64,000 bases of DNA from Aphrocallistes beatrix (taxonomy: Eukaryota; Porifera; Hexactinellida; Sceptrulophora; Aphrocallistidae): positions 682,001 to 746,000 of the forward strand of contig OY725498.1 of NCBI GenBank assembly GCA_963281255.1, read 5' to 3'. Positions 51,477 to 62,708 of this stretch are shown one piece after another (the first letter of the stretch is position 1; each line of letters opens with the position of its first letter). The notes beneath the pieces were generated by a model. It ran no database searches, was not told the origin of the DNA, and saw only the letters and a list, made by a program, of their open reading frames with translations. A program made the position numbers and the translations under genes.

Positions 51477-51790
51477 AGGGAATTGTTCACAAGAAATCAA
51501 CTAAGATTTAACCATTATGAACAAACCCCGAAATGCAATGCTCTATGATAGCCTATCTGCATGCTAGGAATATGCCTATTCCTTTGCTACAACCAAACTT
51601 GTGAAAAATTCATTACATCTACTTGGGTGTGCAAGTCTAAATCAAGTGCGATTTTCAAGTCTGTTAACTGACAGTCATTAAATTGTAATTCATCAATAGG
51701 CACTGAAATACCTAAATTAATAAACCCTATACGTATAATCAAGCTTACCAAATTGTACACAAAACGTTTTGTTAAGAATTTATACAAACA

Positions 51791-53332
51791 ATGAAGCAAC
51801 TGCATATTCTACTATTTGTGGTAGTATTTTATTGCTTTTTCACACATTTATGTGACACAATTAATGTCAAATTAATTCCTGAATTTATATGGGGGGATCA
51901 TCGTGGGAGGAAAGCAGAGTGTGACATTCCATGTGAGTTCTCGGCCAACCCTGAGAACGCAGATGCTGAGTACTATATCGCAATGGGTGATGGAGATGTG
52001 CGGAATGCCGTAAGTAAGAATTCAAAGAATCCAATCAAGATTCTTGGATCTCGAGAGCCCCAGCACTATTACCCTCTCCTCAAAATGGATTACCTGAAAC
52101 AGCACTTCCAAGGTACATCTCTATTTGACAGGCATTCAGATATCCCATGGGCGAAGATACCAAATATGGATAAAGTTAAGATGATAGAGATGCCAACAAA
52201 TGCCAAACCTAAAGCGACTTATGTAGCCAGGAATTGCAATCCAAAGAATAACCGTCATGACTATATAAGGGCAATTGACGAAGCGATCGGCGTGCTAGCT
52301 CCTAGCACCTGCTTCCACAACATGCCGTGGCCACAATGCAATGGAAGGGTGTGTACCAAAGCGGAGACGATTCGAGACTATAAAATACACCTCGCTTTCG
52401 AAAACGGAGACTCTCCAGGATTTATAACCGACAAGATCTACACGACAATGGAGGCTGCTGTCCTACCTGTCTGGATGGGTACAAGAGACATAGCTGAAGC
52501 CGTGCCTAAAGGCTCCTATGTCGATGTGGCAGACTTCGACTCACCTCGTGACGTAGCTAATTATTTGAAAATGCTCCTAGAAAACGAGACAATGTACAAC
52601 AGTTACTTTGAATGGAAGCATAAGTCGTTTGATCCAGAGTTTGAGGCAGTCAATCGAGTTCTGTGGGAAGTGGATCATTACTGTCGAGTGTGTTACTACG
52701 TGGATGCAATGAAAAGAGGAGTGGAGTGGGACCATTTTCACCAGACAGCTGTGGATAGAATTCCTGGAGAAACTGCTCCAACTAACCCAACTGATGGAAT
52801 TGAAGGAATTGTACCGGAAAAAGAAGTTGAAGAAATAGCCCCAGAAAAGAAAGTTGAAGAAATAGCCCCAGAAAAGAAAGTTGAAGAAATAGCCCCGGAC
52901 AAGAAAGCTGAAGAAATAGCTCCAGAAAAGAAAGTTGAAGAAATAGCCCCAGAAAAGAAAGTTGAAGAAATAGCCCCAGAAAAGAAAGTTGAAGAAATAG
53001 CCCCAGAAAAGAAAGTTGAAGAAATAGCCCCAGAAAAGAAAGTTGAAGAAATCAATCCAGAAAATAAGATTGAAGAAATAGCCCCAGAAAAGAAAGTTGA
53101 AGAAATAACCCCAGAAAAGAAAGTTGAAGAAATCAATCCAGAAAATAAGATTGAGGAAAACGGACTCAATTTACATGTCGCCTATAAACCGGGTAGACGT
53201 CTTAACTTGAAGATACCCAAGGATAACTTTCTTAAGCGGACTCTCCTCGTGATAGCGGTAATAATGGCATTAGGTGTAGCCCTTATGTATGGGAGGGTTT
53301 TCAAGAAGTGTCGATTAAATAGGATTTTATAA
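51791..53332 (+). CDS. Alpha-1,3-fucosyltransferase-like (GT10) protein with repeat stalk and C-terminal TM
   Basis: 513 residues in one exon. Residues 1-23 form a signal peptide (HILLFVVVFYCFFTHL). The catalytic part, about 30-320, contains YVARNCNPKNNRHDYIRAI (144-162) and FENGDSPGFITDKIYTTM (203-220) followed by AAVLPVWMG, the acceptor/donor motif of GT10 fucosyltransferases (FENS...YVTEK...PVYLG). Four cysteines near 174-188 could form disulfides. Residues 340-456 are 13 copies of a nine-residue repeat, IAPEKKVEE and variants, a charged stalk. A hydrophobic segment near 486-503 (LLVIAVIMALGVALMYG) and a basic end would anchor it with the catalytic domain in the lumen. Typical animal fucosyltransferases are anchored at the N-terminus, so this topology is unusual. 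Substrate is unknown; transfer of fucose to glycans is inferred from family membership. Confidence 0.85.
   Translation: MKQLHILLFVVVFYCFFTHLCDTINVKLIPEFIWGDHRGRKAECDIPCEFSANPENADAEYYIAMGDGDVRNAVSKNSKNPIKILGSREPQHYYPLLKMDYLKQHFQGTSLFDRHSDIPWAKIPNMDKVKMIEMPTNAKPKATYVARNCNPKNNRHDYIRAIDEAIGVLAPSTCFHNMPWPQCNGRVCTKAETIRDYKIHLAFENGDSPGFITDKIYTTMEAAVLPVWMGTRDIAEAVPKGSYVDVADFDSPRDVANYLKMLLENETMYNSYFEWKHKSFDPEFEAVNRVLWEVDHYCRVCYYVDAMKRGVEWDHFHQTAVDRIPGETAPTNPTDGIEGIVPEKEVEEIAPEKKVEEIAPEKKVEEIAPDKKAEEIAPEKKVEEIAPEKKVEEIAPEKKVEEIAPEKKVEEIAPEKKVEEINPENKIEEIAPEKKVEEITPEKKVEEINPENKIEENGLNLHVAYKPGRRLNLKIPKDNFLKRTLLVIAVIMALGVALMYGRVFKKCRLNRIL
52808..53158 (+). repeat. Coding minisatellite, 13 units of 27 bp
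   Basis: The unit ATAGCCCCAGAAAAGAAAGT-TGAAGAA encodes IAPEKKVEE. Five successive units (5-9) encode an identical peptide; two units are an INPENKIEE variant. Unit number should vary between individuals. The antisense open frame here is a by-product. Confidence 0.95.
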
Positions 53333-53856
53333 GTAATTTTTATTCCACTTTTCAGAATCAGTATTTTGTTGCTGTAGCCCATTAAATTACACGATTAGGA
53401 AAAGCCTTGAAGAGGTATTATTAGTGTTGATTATTAATAAACGTATATTATACTATACGCACTTTTTCACACCTCTACGCCGTTTGTCTCACGTGTGAGT
53501 GCGCCAGGGGGAGGACACAGGAGTACGAGGGGTTCATAATGTATAATTAACAGAGTAAGAATGTCAATTATATTATATAACAAAGTCAGGAGTGAAGTAA
53601 AATGATTGATCTAATTCTCGAAAGAATTGAATAAGAATTGAGAAAAATATAAAATATGGAATTCTTTAGAAGCCAAATACCCCAAAATTATCTGAAAATC
53701 ATACTGTACTAAGTAAAGTTTTCTTCGTAAATTTGGGGTGTGAACTCTTAGAATTTATATATTTACAAGTTTAATAGCGTGAAAATACTCAATCAACATC
53801 GAGATGTACAAATATCATGAAATATTCTAGACTATTTCGACATCTTTGCTACTCTT
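53333..53856. other. Intergenic region between convergent genes
   Basis: The fucosyltransferase-like gene (+) and AP-4 epsilon gene (-) converge here. AATAAA-like signals occur (for example TTAATAAAC near 53435). Nothing else is recognised. Confidence 0.35.
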
Positions 53857-56800
53857 TCATTTGATTGATTTCTCTAGAAAGTGAGCAATTGAGTCGGTTA
53901 AAAGCTGATTCTTACTGAGAACAGCTACTTCTGCAGAGGCTAGCTTATCATTAACGGTGACATGAAAAAGAGATTTAACGTTTGAAATAAAAATCCCTGC
54001 AAACAAGAGTTCGTTCCCTTTCCTGTCCACTTCTTGTATATTCACTCTCTGCCTGAATAAAGTGCTGAAATCAGTGACACCTGTAACGCCACTTGGCCAC
54101 ATAAGAGCCACTTTTCTCTTCTTGAACATGAGAGAAGAAGACCACTCCTTCTCAAACTCAGGAGATGTCAGTGGGAGCGGACGCATCAGGTCTCTCGCAG
54201 AGACGATCAGGTTGAAGAAGAGTCTCTGCTGAGTTCTCCTCCCGTCCCGATAGCTCAGCTCCCCTGAGACAGTGGGGTTCATGGCCGGAGCGGTACACCG
54301 CAGCTCCAGTGTCTCCGAATAGGAACAGAACCCGTCCAGAGAACCCAGCTTAATCGAGTTAACAGCGTCGCTCTGTGAGTGTCTGATGTTAGAAGGAAAC
54401 TGATACTTGAACAGCAGTTCTGTCAGCTGATCTTGAATCTGATTGGTTATGACGAGGAATAGGACTAGCGTGCTGGGTTTAAATACTTTGACATAAGTCA
54501 CACGGATATTTGCATCTGAAACTAAGAAGTTCTGTTCGTCCCGTGGGAATTCTGTGAGTTCAGGACTCAACTCCGGAGCTCTGTTTCCTTCCAAATGCGC
54601 TAACGGAAAAGATTCTTTGATAAACGCGAATCCGCTGTCTTCAGTGCCAGCCTGTAACACCTCGGACAACTCAGAGTGGGTGGTCAGTTCCGGTGGTTCC
54701 GGTGTTAGTTCCATATTGGCGGGTGTGGTGTGGTTTTCCTGGAGGAGAGTGTCGGAGAGGAGCGAGTTCGTGGTAGGTTCGATTTTCTCAGGTTCGAAAT
54801 CTGATATGAGTGGTTCCAGCTGTGAGAAAGCTGAAACTATGTGAGGTGTTACTTCCGGTTGTGAGGGGACAGAGTTCTCCTGAGACTCGTACTTGATCAG
54901 CGACACATCTTCAAGTGGCGGAGTGGGATTTTTAATAGGAACTATATTTTCGTGAGATTTCCTCGGTTTTCTTTCTGTCTGAGACAAAATTCCACCGCCG
55001 CCCTGTTTTGGCGCTAAATGTCCAAAAATAGAATGGGCTTCGCGGCTTTTCGGGTCCTCTTGGGTGCTGATGGTGGCGTCAGCTGTGATGTTAGAAACAG
55101 CTGTGTCGGGCTCGGAACTAGCGAAGTTGGAACTGAGTTTATCGGGGGTGAATTCTCGCTGTCGAATTTCCGTAGCTGAAGTATCTTGGAAGTTGTTGAC
55201 ATGTTTATAGCCCTGGGTGGACCATGGACGCCGATTGGCTCTGCTAGGTGCTGGAACAGAATTTTCTAGAGGCTCGGGGGGAGGAATGGGAGGTGTGAAT
55301 GTCTCCTTTTTAGGCGCCAGACTGAGAACAGGTGGCGGGACTAAGACTTGTCTAGGCGCCGGTTTTATTGGCGGTTCATAGGGCTTGTATTTGATCTCAG
55401 AGGACTTGGTTTGTTTGTGCGGGGAGCCCAGTTGGTTGCGGAGATGGAGCGGTTGGTAGGACGGAGCTCCGCGCTTCTGAGCCTCAGACACGAAACTAGA
55501 AAGGAAGGACAGCGAGGTGTCTACGCCCAACTCCTCACAGCTACCGTCACGAGGGTGCAACGCATCGTAAGAGAACTCCGAACTCAACATTCCATTGAAC
55601 TCATTCCATCTCTGCTGAGAGTCCAGGTCTAGGTAGAGGTTCGATTGTGCGAAGAGAGTGTGGACAGAAGTGCGGACGGATTCGTTGTGCAGAGCCAGCT
55701 TAATCACGGATTGGAGGACCCAGTTGCAGGTGAGAGGAGGCCGCTTCCCTTCTCGGAATATTTTAGCCAGTCGGGACGCCGTGTCTAGAGGGGACAGGTT
55801 GGGGCAGACGTAGATGTACTCCGAGAGAACCCAGGCTGTGATCCGAACCAGCGCATCGGGCATACTCGCGTCTGCCTCCATCTCCACGAGGATGTTGTGG
55901 AAGAGAGCGACAGCCTTCTCTCGGAACTCCCGCTCCGTTCTCTCGTCCTCGCTGTCGATTCCTTCCGCGATTAACCGCAGCAGGTTGTTCGCTACGTGGG
56001 GGTCCACCAGGTCACCTGCCAGGCGGAACACGCGCGACACGGTCACGAGGAACCAGTCGTGATCTGGCGCGTGCTTCTCAGCCAGGAGCGTGATCTTCTT
56101 GGCCAAGTCCCCCCGGATGAACTGGTCTGTCACGTGCTCCAGGTATTCCGTCAGCTTGGAGCAGATAGCGGACACGTTTTCTGGTCCTGTGATGCGGCAG
56201 AGCAGTTCCAGCGTCTTACGTTTCAGAGTATCGTCTGGGTCTCCCAGACACCGCATTATGATCTCCTGGTGCTCTAGCGCGTGTTGAGGATCCACCTACA
56301 CAGGTACAGCACAAATAATAACACAGCATTCTAACACTAAGGCAGTCTATTCAAACTGAGGTACAACGAGGTACAAGCTCTTAAAATGTTATATCTCAAC
56401 ATAGTATTATTAATAATAGCATGAGCTAACTGTTGGGGGAACACATACAGTTAAACAACAGTCTGGGGGGTATGCTTGAAAAAAGTTTGAAGATCACTGT
56501 ACTAAGGCAATGGAGTTAAAGTTTTTTTGAAAACCTTGAAACATAATATATACCATTTGTTTGATAATGCTTTGAAATGAGAACAGTTCTGTACATGGTG
56601 AGTTAGCTGTGTGGTTAGATATAAGTAATGACTTACCTGCACGAGCAATGATAGAGCAGTAATACCGAAATATTTGATGTTGTTGCTAGGAGACGATAGG
56701 AACTTCCCCACTACACACGCCGACTTCCTGATGAGCTCAGACTCTGGGTAGATGGAGCTGATGGTCCTCACGCACTCGAAGATGAGTGCTTTCCCGATCA

Positions 56801-59261
56801 GCTGTCCCACCTCAAGATTCGCCTTGGCTAGACAGATGTCCAACACTTCGTACATCCGCTTTGAAATGTTCAAATCGTCCTTTCCTAGAACGGCCAGGAT
56901 TTGTAGCATCTTTATTTGTGTCCAGGGAAGTGGTACGGAGTGGTATTCAAAGTCAGGCGACACTTTGAGTGAAATTATCTAGAAACGACCCAATTAATCG
57001 AATTAAAAGCTTTAGAGATAAGTGTATAGATATTTTTAGATACATATACGTACTAATACAGGCCTCATCTAACGTATATAAACATAAATAATATAATTAG
57101 GAAAGCAAAGTTAGAGGCAAACGTCCATATTCTATATTAGAAATACAACGTCCATATTCTATATTAGAAATACTCTATATTAGAAATACTCCAGACATAG
57201 AAGATCTGATGACTAGTCGTCCAGATTCTAACTTTCGGGGAGATCGAACAAGCGAAAAGGGATATACAGTAGATATTGGTTATAGTGATAATCTGGACAA
57301 AAATTCCCTTTCCTCGGCGTTTATCATAAAATCTAATATCTACTTTAATGGCATATGTCACAAATAACATGTATACAGTAGGGTCGCTTATTGTGAACCA
57401 CTAGGGGACAAAAAATATGTTCATAATAGAGATACTTCATATTAAGCGAATTTGATTCAATACAAATCCTATCTAAAAAATGAAATTTGGACCAGGAGGT
57501 TAGTTCATAAGAAACGAATGTTCATATTAAGCGACCCTGACTGCATGTTCCCAGGAGGAGAATTTCTATGTCCTATCATACAATGGTGAGCATTTACAGA
57601 TTCTAAGAACAATTTCAGTTCGTATTGTCTCTGACCTGTTTGAGAATACTGACCATGCTGTCGATGAGTCCTTTAAACTTGACTGGATCCTCCAGCACCA
57701 GTTTGTAGAGCACGGAGAGGCCAGAAGACATCACCCCCGGGTCTTTATCAGAGAGACAGCGCTCTACCAGAGACACGAGCGGAGCTGATTCGAGCGTCAG
57801 GACGCTAGCAGCTCCTTCGTTCAGGTTCTGGACTCGGTAGAGCTTGTAGAGAACCACGATGGCTTTCTTCCGTACGATCTCTTTGGGGTGCGAGAGGGAG
57901 TCCTTCACGAGGGGGAGCGCTACTGGGAGCATCTCAGGAGTTATCGTGTGTCCCAGACAGACCAGCGCCATGCAGACCTGTCAGAATGTACAGAACTGAT
58001 CTATAAATAGAACTCATTCCAGATTGGTTTAGTGAAAGTTTCAAATGTAACGAATTGATTGAAGAAACTGCCAGACGGAGAAAGCTGATTTATGGCATGT
58101 GGGATTCTTTTGGCTATGGCTCCACTAAGTTCTGAGCTCAGACGAAAATGTCGACTCATCATGGAATTATGACGTCATTGACACTATTTTTATCATTAGA
58201 AAATTCAGTTTTTCGACCATAACTCAGTCATTTTAGGTGATAGAAGGCTGAAATTTTAATAGAAAGTGTATATTAATATTATTCACATATGATGCAACTA
58301 TCATCAAAAAATGATGACTCATCACTCTGTTATGACGTCATCATTATGCATCAAATTTTAAAAATTGACAAATTTGGTGATTTTTCGAGGGTTATTGATC
58401 ATAACAGTAGGACAGACGTATTTAGAGATGTTGTCTCCCTTATAATTAATCAATGTAACCCCAGGCGCCCACAGGGCGCCTCCGGTGGACACAGAGTGTA
58501 AAGAAAAGAGAAAAGTTAATGATCTCACAAACATTGTCCAGTAACAAGATAAAATTTATATTTCGCTTCTCTGAAGATATCGAGACTTGAGTCAATGGCA
58601 TTCAATTCTAAATTTAGAACAAACTCACCCGCATCGTGTCAGGACACTTGAGGTCTTTCTGCAGGGAGTTGACCAGCAGCATTCCCAGGTCTGGGTTCTT
58701 GTGTAGGAACATAGCACTGGCCATGTACCCCAGTCTCCTCGCCATCAGAGTAGCGTGCTGAGTCAGCTTCACAGCTTGGATGTACCCGAACGATGCATCA
58801 TGTCCTGTGACACATGTACCAGTGAAGAGAGGTTAGATGCATTTAGTGGTGAGCAATAGTATATAAGGGCTAACTAGCACAAATTTAAACCTTCTTTCAT
58901 CCAACTTAGTGGATTTCCTTAATCTGTCCCTACAACTACTAGCTCAACCAGGATGGCGTGAGACTATTGTCAATGGAGATTAATTTCACACCTTTTCACA
59001 TAGTTGTGTAATAAAACCGTTACCTAGCATCTCCACATAGATCATTCTGATAATGAACTCCATCAGCTGTTTGGGAGAAACTTCAGGCGCCATCAAATTC
59101 TGTCGCAGGAAAGTGACCTCCTTCGCCATTATCTTGTCCTCCTCGAATTTGGTTCTCGCCTCCCCGATGTGTCGTATCAGCAGCTGGAATGTCCGGGTGT
59201 GTCCTGGTAGCGGGATGATGCCCAACCCCAGCTCAGTCAGACGGCCTAACTGCTTGCTCAT
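53857..59261 (-). CDS. AP4E1: AP-4 adaptor complex epsilon subunit, five exons
   Basis: Exons on the minus strand: 59261-59024, 58804-58629, 57977-57636, 56978-56637 and 56295-53857. All junctions are GT-AG and phases agree; the protein has 1178 residues (human AP4E1 has 1137). The N-terminal two thirds of the trunk is an alpha-solenoid with the order of AP-4 epsilon: IRMIYVEMLGHDASFGYIQA, VCMALVCLGHTITPEMLPVA, SHPKEIVRKKAIVVLYKLYR, FEYHSVPLPWTQIKMLQILA and TLELLCRITGPENVSAICSK. These blocks match AP4E1 better than alpha, gamma or delta adaptins. A proline- and serine-rich hinge (about residues 640-900) leads to a C-terminal appendage. The subunit belongs to the clathrin-independent AP-4 coat that sorts cargo at the trans-Golgi network. 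Introns carry a MITE (57376-57543) and a Helitron body (58052-58495). A CTATCTAG acceptor-like site lies one base before the ATG. Confidence 0.92.
57376..57543. mobile_element. MITE in AP4E1 intron 3 (GGGTCGCTTATT family)
   Basis: Starts CAGTAGGGTCGCTTATTGTG after TA and ends TTCATATTAAGCGACCCTGA-CTG. It is the best copy for comparison with 4785-4965 and with the split copy at 34356-36608. Confidence 0.8.
58052..58495 (+). mobile_element. Helitron-like body in AP4E1 intron 2
   Basis: From AACGAATTGATTGAAGAAAC to GGCGCCTCCGGTGGACAC it matches the inverse of the element at 1024-1576. Both exact ends (5'-TC block and 3' hairpin) are missing. Confidence 0.65.
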
Positions 59262-59432
59262 GCTAGATAGCTACGGTATAATACAGCTGGTTTGTTACTA
59301 AGTTAAACTCGTCATTCAAATGAGCTGAGAGTTCTCAATAATTGTTAGGATTAGAAGGGCTGGCGACGAGAGAAATTAACCCCCCCCCCCCCGGTTATAA
59401 ATATGCCAGGGTTCCCTTCACATTCCCTAAAC

Positions 59433-59580
59433 CAGCGGTTTTCAACCTTTTTGGGCTGTGGATCCTCTATAAACATTTTTCTCTATTCTGTGGATCACCT
59501 CCTATCAACCCTAACACAATGGACCCCTTGATATTTTCTGTGGATCACTAAGGTTTCATGGACCCGGTTGGGAACCACTG
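59433..59580. mobile_element. hAT MITE with CAGCGGTTTTCAACC ends
   Basis: 148 bp with ends CAGCGGTTTTCAACCTTTTT and, inverted, CAGTGGTTCCCAACCGGGTC, the classic hAT terminus. Inside, TGTGGATC occurs three times. The flanks are only partly alike (CCCTAAAC and CAAACCGG). Confidence 0.85.
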
Positions 59581-59775
59581 CAAACCGGAAATCAATCGAT
59601 GAATTAAACAAATCCCAAAGGAAACTCCAGACTTGGCACTCGGCTAATAAAATAATAATAATAATATTACAATCTCAAAAAATATTCAAAAGGTCTACAT
59701 ACAATGAAGTTAGTAAGTGAAAAATCTAAGTGAAAAAGCGTTGGAAGATCGACTATATGCACTGTCATGGCTGAG

Positions 59776-60530
59776 ACTGAGTTAAGAAGGCCGCGGGCTG
59801 TGAGTATTGCTTCACCAAAGGCTGTGAGTATTGCTTCACCAGCTTCGCGCCTATATTGCGTAGTATGTAGTGAGTTCGTTATTTTGAATTGTTACTATGA
59901 TCCAAAAACTATTTAATGAGTTTTGCTCACATTTCTTTTTCGCCTGATAATGAGGAACTCCAAAATTCCTATTTCATGTTCCAGAAAGACAGGGACCTCC
60001 ATCTCCCAGCTCCCTCATCGCAGAGGAGCCCACACACGGACATCAGAAGCGGGAGTGTGGGCAAGGCCCCACTCGATAAGTCGGGGCACCAATACGCCGG
60101 TCCCCCGTCCAAAATTCAACATCTCGCCTGGAGGCAGAATTAGCTTTCTGTCAGATGAGCAGGCGAGACAAAAGGAGAAACTGGTCCTGCTGGATCGCAT
60201 GGCACAGCAGGACCAAAACATCCTGGAGAGAGAGGAATGCGAGGTATGCAGCCGCACTGTAGAACGCACAAGATCAGATCAACGATCTGATCTTGTGCGT
60301 TCTACAGTGCGGTTGCATACCTCGCATTCCTCTCCAAAAAATGTGAACAAAACTCATTGTTTCGTTTTATAGTTTTTGAATCAATTCAAAATGATGGACT
60401 GACTGCATATTATTACGTAACATAGGCGCCAAGTTTTGGAAATAGAATAAAACCTGGGGGAAAATGTAATTGAGAATATATTTAGACTCAATTAGCAAAA
60501 CTTTGGAGTTTAGTTGTAACCAGGGTATTA
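59776..60530 (+). mobile_element. Possible element with captured coding fragment (element A)
   Basis: Its left part (GAGTTAAGAAGGCCGCGGGC) resembles 61353-61385, and its right parts (ATGTGAACAAAACTCATTG and AAAACTTTGGAGTTTAGTTG) resemble 62333-62400. Inside, a GC-richer stretch encodes a helical peptide ISFLSDEQARQKEKLVLLDR and then MAQQDQNILEREE without a start of its own. It ends in a long hairpin (60230-60334). I read it as a transposable unit with a captured exon. Confidence 0.35.
60230..60334. repeat. 50-bp hairpin with 5-base loop
   Basis: The arms 60230-60279 and 60285-60334 are inverse copies with one mismatch, around loop CAACG. The left arm is the end of the captured coding fragment, so the right arm is a snap-back copy. 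Confidence 0.9.
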
Positions 60531-60855
60531 TACAGCACTCTAGAAATGCGCTCCTAATTTCAAACCTCCAACTTCAAATATAAAATCAAATGTGTCGTGG
60601 GGGATTTAGGATTGCGAGAATTAAAACCAAAATCAATATCATTGAATTATTATTTCCAAATCAATTATTTTTTAAAAAATGCCTGTAAAATTAGAATAAC
60701 TACGCGTACATTTACGGTCTAGATCTAGTGAAATAATTAAGTGAATTCCAAGCATAAAATACTACACTCTGTTACCGCAATTAACGTTTCAAAAGTACTG
60801 ATCAGTGATCACCCCCACCAATTTGATATTAAGTAACCACTGATGTGTTATTTAA

Positions 60856-61130
60856 TTACATATTCTCGAAATAGTCTCCCTTGACGCGAATACACTCCTT
60901 TAGACGGTCTACCCAGCAGCGGAATGTATTTTTATACTCCGTCTGTGGGATCGATTTCAGGTACTTATGAATGGCGAATCCGATCTCCATTCGACTAGTG
61001 AACTCCTTATCGGAGAGATGACTTTTCAGCTTTAAAACAACCAGAAGTCACAAGGACTTAGGTCAGGGGAATAGGGAGGGTGATTCAGTGTTTGCATCCC
61101 TGTATCCTCGATGTATGCGGCGACTTGTTT
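60856..61130 (-). pseudogene. Mariner transposase C-terminus
   Basis: The minus strand reads NHPPYSPDLSPCDFWLF, a stop, then LKSHLSDKEFTSRMEIGFAI, YLKSIPQTEYKNTFRCWVDR and LKECIRVKGDYFENM before TAA at 60856-60858. This is the last third of a mariner transposase, with the third catalytic aspartate in YSPDL. The N-terminal two thirds are absent and one in-frame stop is visible. Confidence 0.85.
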
Positions 61131-61379
61131 AGTTTTATATGTTTAAGTAGCCAAAACAGACAAGACTGAAATGATGATTATAAGAAAAATACTCATGCTA
61201 TCTTAAAATTTCTTTTTGATATTAGGAGAGAATGGGTAATGCTACCATCAGTACTTTTGAAATGACCGAAGTAAAATTTCAATCCACTCAAAATATAATA
61301 CAATCTGCAAATAACCGGATACTAAGTCCTGAGATGGAAGATCAGCTAATACTTGAGTTAAAAAGGTCGCGGGTTGTGA

Positions 61380-62290
61380 TTATTGCTCTTCAGCTATTTG
61401 ACAGTCGCTCGCAGAGGATGTCGACTCCATCCTGTCTCTTGCCTCTTGCTCCACTGAAATGTTCTCTGAGTCCGAGTCTACTGGCTGAGGGTCTATGATT
61501 TGATATGATGCGGTGTCATTAGAAGAATGTTGTAACCGTTGGACCGACGTGTTATCAACCGCGAGAGAGTCTTCCTCTGCCAAGCTCTGGATATGGGCTT
61601 CAAAGGTTTTCACATTTCGCTCTGTTCGCCTCAGCTCTTTCAGCAGGTTCTCTTTCCCCCCTCCACACGGTCCAGCTGTATACGCAGTTCGCTATTCTCT
61701 GCGTCCATGAGGTCAGCCTGGGAGAGCTGGTTGTTGAGTTGGACCTGCATTCGTTCTCTCAGTCTGCATTTTCGTCTTCCGTCGCCAAGAGTTGGTCTAG
61801 CAGATGTGTCAACTCTTCTCCCACGTTGTACAGCAGTCCACCAGCTTGTCCCCTAGCTCCCCAACCATCTCCTCTGCAGGAAATTGGGCGGGCGGCGTTT
61901 GAGCCAGTTCCTGTATTGCCGTGGAGATTTCTTCCGGTTCTCCGCTGTCCGGTATGACACCTACCAGGGTCTGGAGCTGCTCCAGCATCTGAGGGAAGTT
62001 GGGCTGCGCTAGTGTAGTGGACTCTCTCAGCTCTAGAATCTCCCGTTCCTTTTTCCTTATCGCCTCCTCCAGTTCTTGCGCCGGTTGTTCACACCTCTCC
62101 TCGCCTCCTCTGACTGCGCTAGTCGCTGATTCACCTGGTCAGCCTGGTCCGTGCCGATTATCTGAGACAGGTCGTGCTGCTCCTTTAAACGGACTAGCGG
62201 GCTGTGAGCTTCAGCTCAACTGTCACAGTGGACCGGCGGGCTTTCGGCCTCTCAATCAGAGCGGCACCAATGCCTACGGGGATCCTCCAC
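61380..62290 (-). pseudogene. Decayed coiled-coil gene fragment (element B cargo)
   Basis: Several minus-strand pieces in different frames read as heptad-rich helix: SPLVRLKEQHDLSQIIGTDQ, NQRLAQSEEARRG, LEEAIRKKEREILELREST, LEQLQTLVGVIPDSGEPEE, LNNQLSQADLMDAENSELRI and NVKTFEAHIQSLAEEDSLAV. At least four frame changes separate them and no introns are evident, so it is a dead, possibly reverse-transcribed or captured copy of a coiled-coil protein gene that I cannot name. Base composition is clearly more GC-rich than the flanks. Confidence 0.6.
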
Positions 62291-62496
62291 TCTATTTGAG
62301 TTCTTGACATCTGCCCGTACTTAGCTAAATAAAATGTGAACAAAATTCAATGTTTCGTTTATATAGCTTTTGAAAACTTTGGGGTTTAGTTGTGACCTAT
62401 AAGTTTGTATGGAGTCCTGCCAAACCACAGTTTCCTCCACTGCTCTATTTCCCAGCACCACGGACCCTACAGGCTCCAAACCTGGGGGGTATGTTC

Positions 62497-62694
62497 AGGG
62501 GCGTAATCATGGGGGGCAGGAGGGGGGCAGTGCCCCCCCCATTTCTTTATTATTGCCCCCCCCCCCCCCCCCATTTTTCTTGAACCTTATTAATTCATAG
62601 TATACATACTTGTTTTATTTTGAAATTCTATATAATTGCCCCCCCATTTATTGTGTTTTGCCCTCCCATAATTTTCATTTTGTTACGCCACTGG
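62497..62694. mobile_element. G/C-homopolymer-rich MITE remnant
   Basis: Ends AGGGGCGTAATCATGGGG and, inverted, CAGTGGCGTAACAAAATG. Contains C runs of 8 and 16 at about 62534 and 62557. Possibly related to the CAGTGGCGTAGCC element at 18225-18482. Confidence 0.5.
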
Positions 62695-62708
62695 GTATGT
62701 TACGCAAG

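Noticed and set aside
52738-53169. Antisense open frame of 143 codons rich in FFSGAISS
   Set aside because: It is the mirror of the 27-bp coding minisatellite; a repeat without stops on one strand is often open on the other.
61232-61498. Plus-strand frame beginning MGNATISTF
   Set aside because: The MGN start is coincidental: no GTPase motif follows, and most of it is antisense to the coiled-coil pseudogene.
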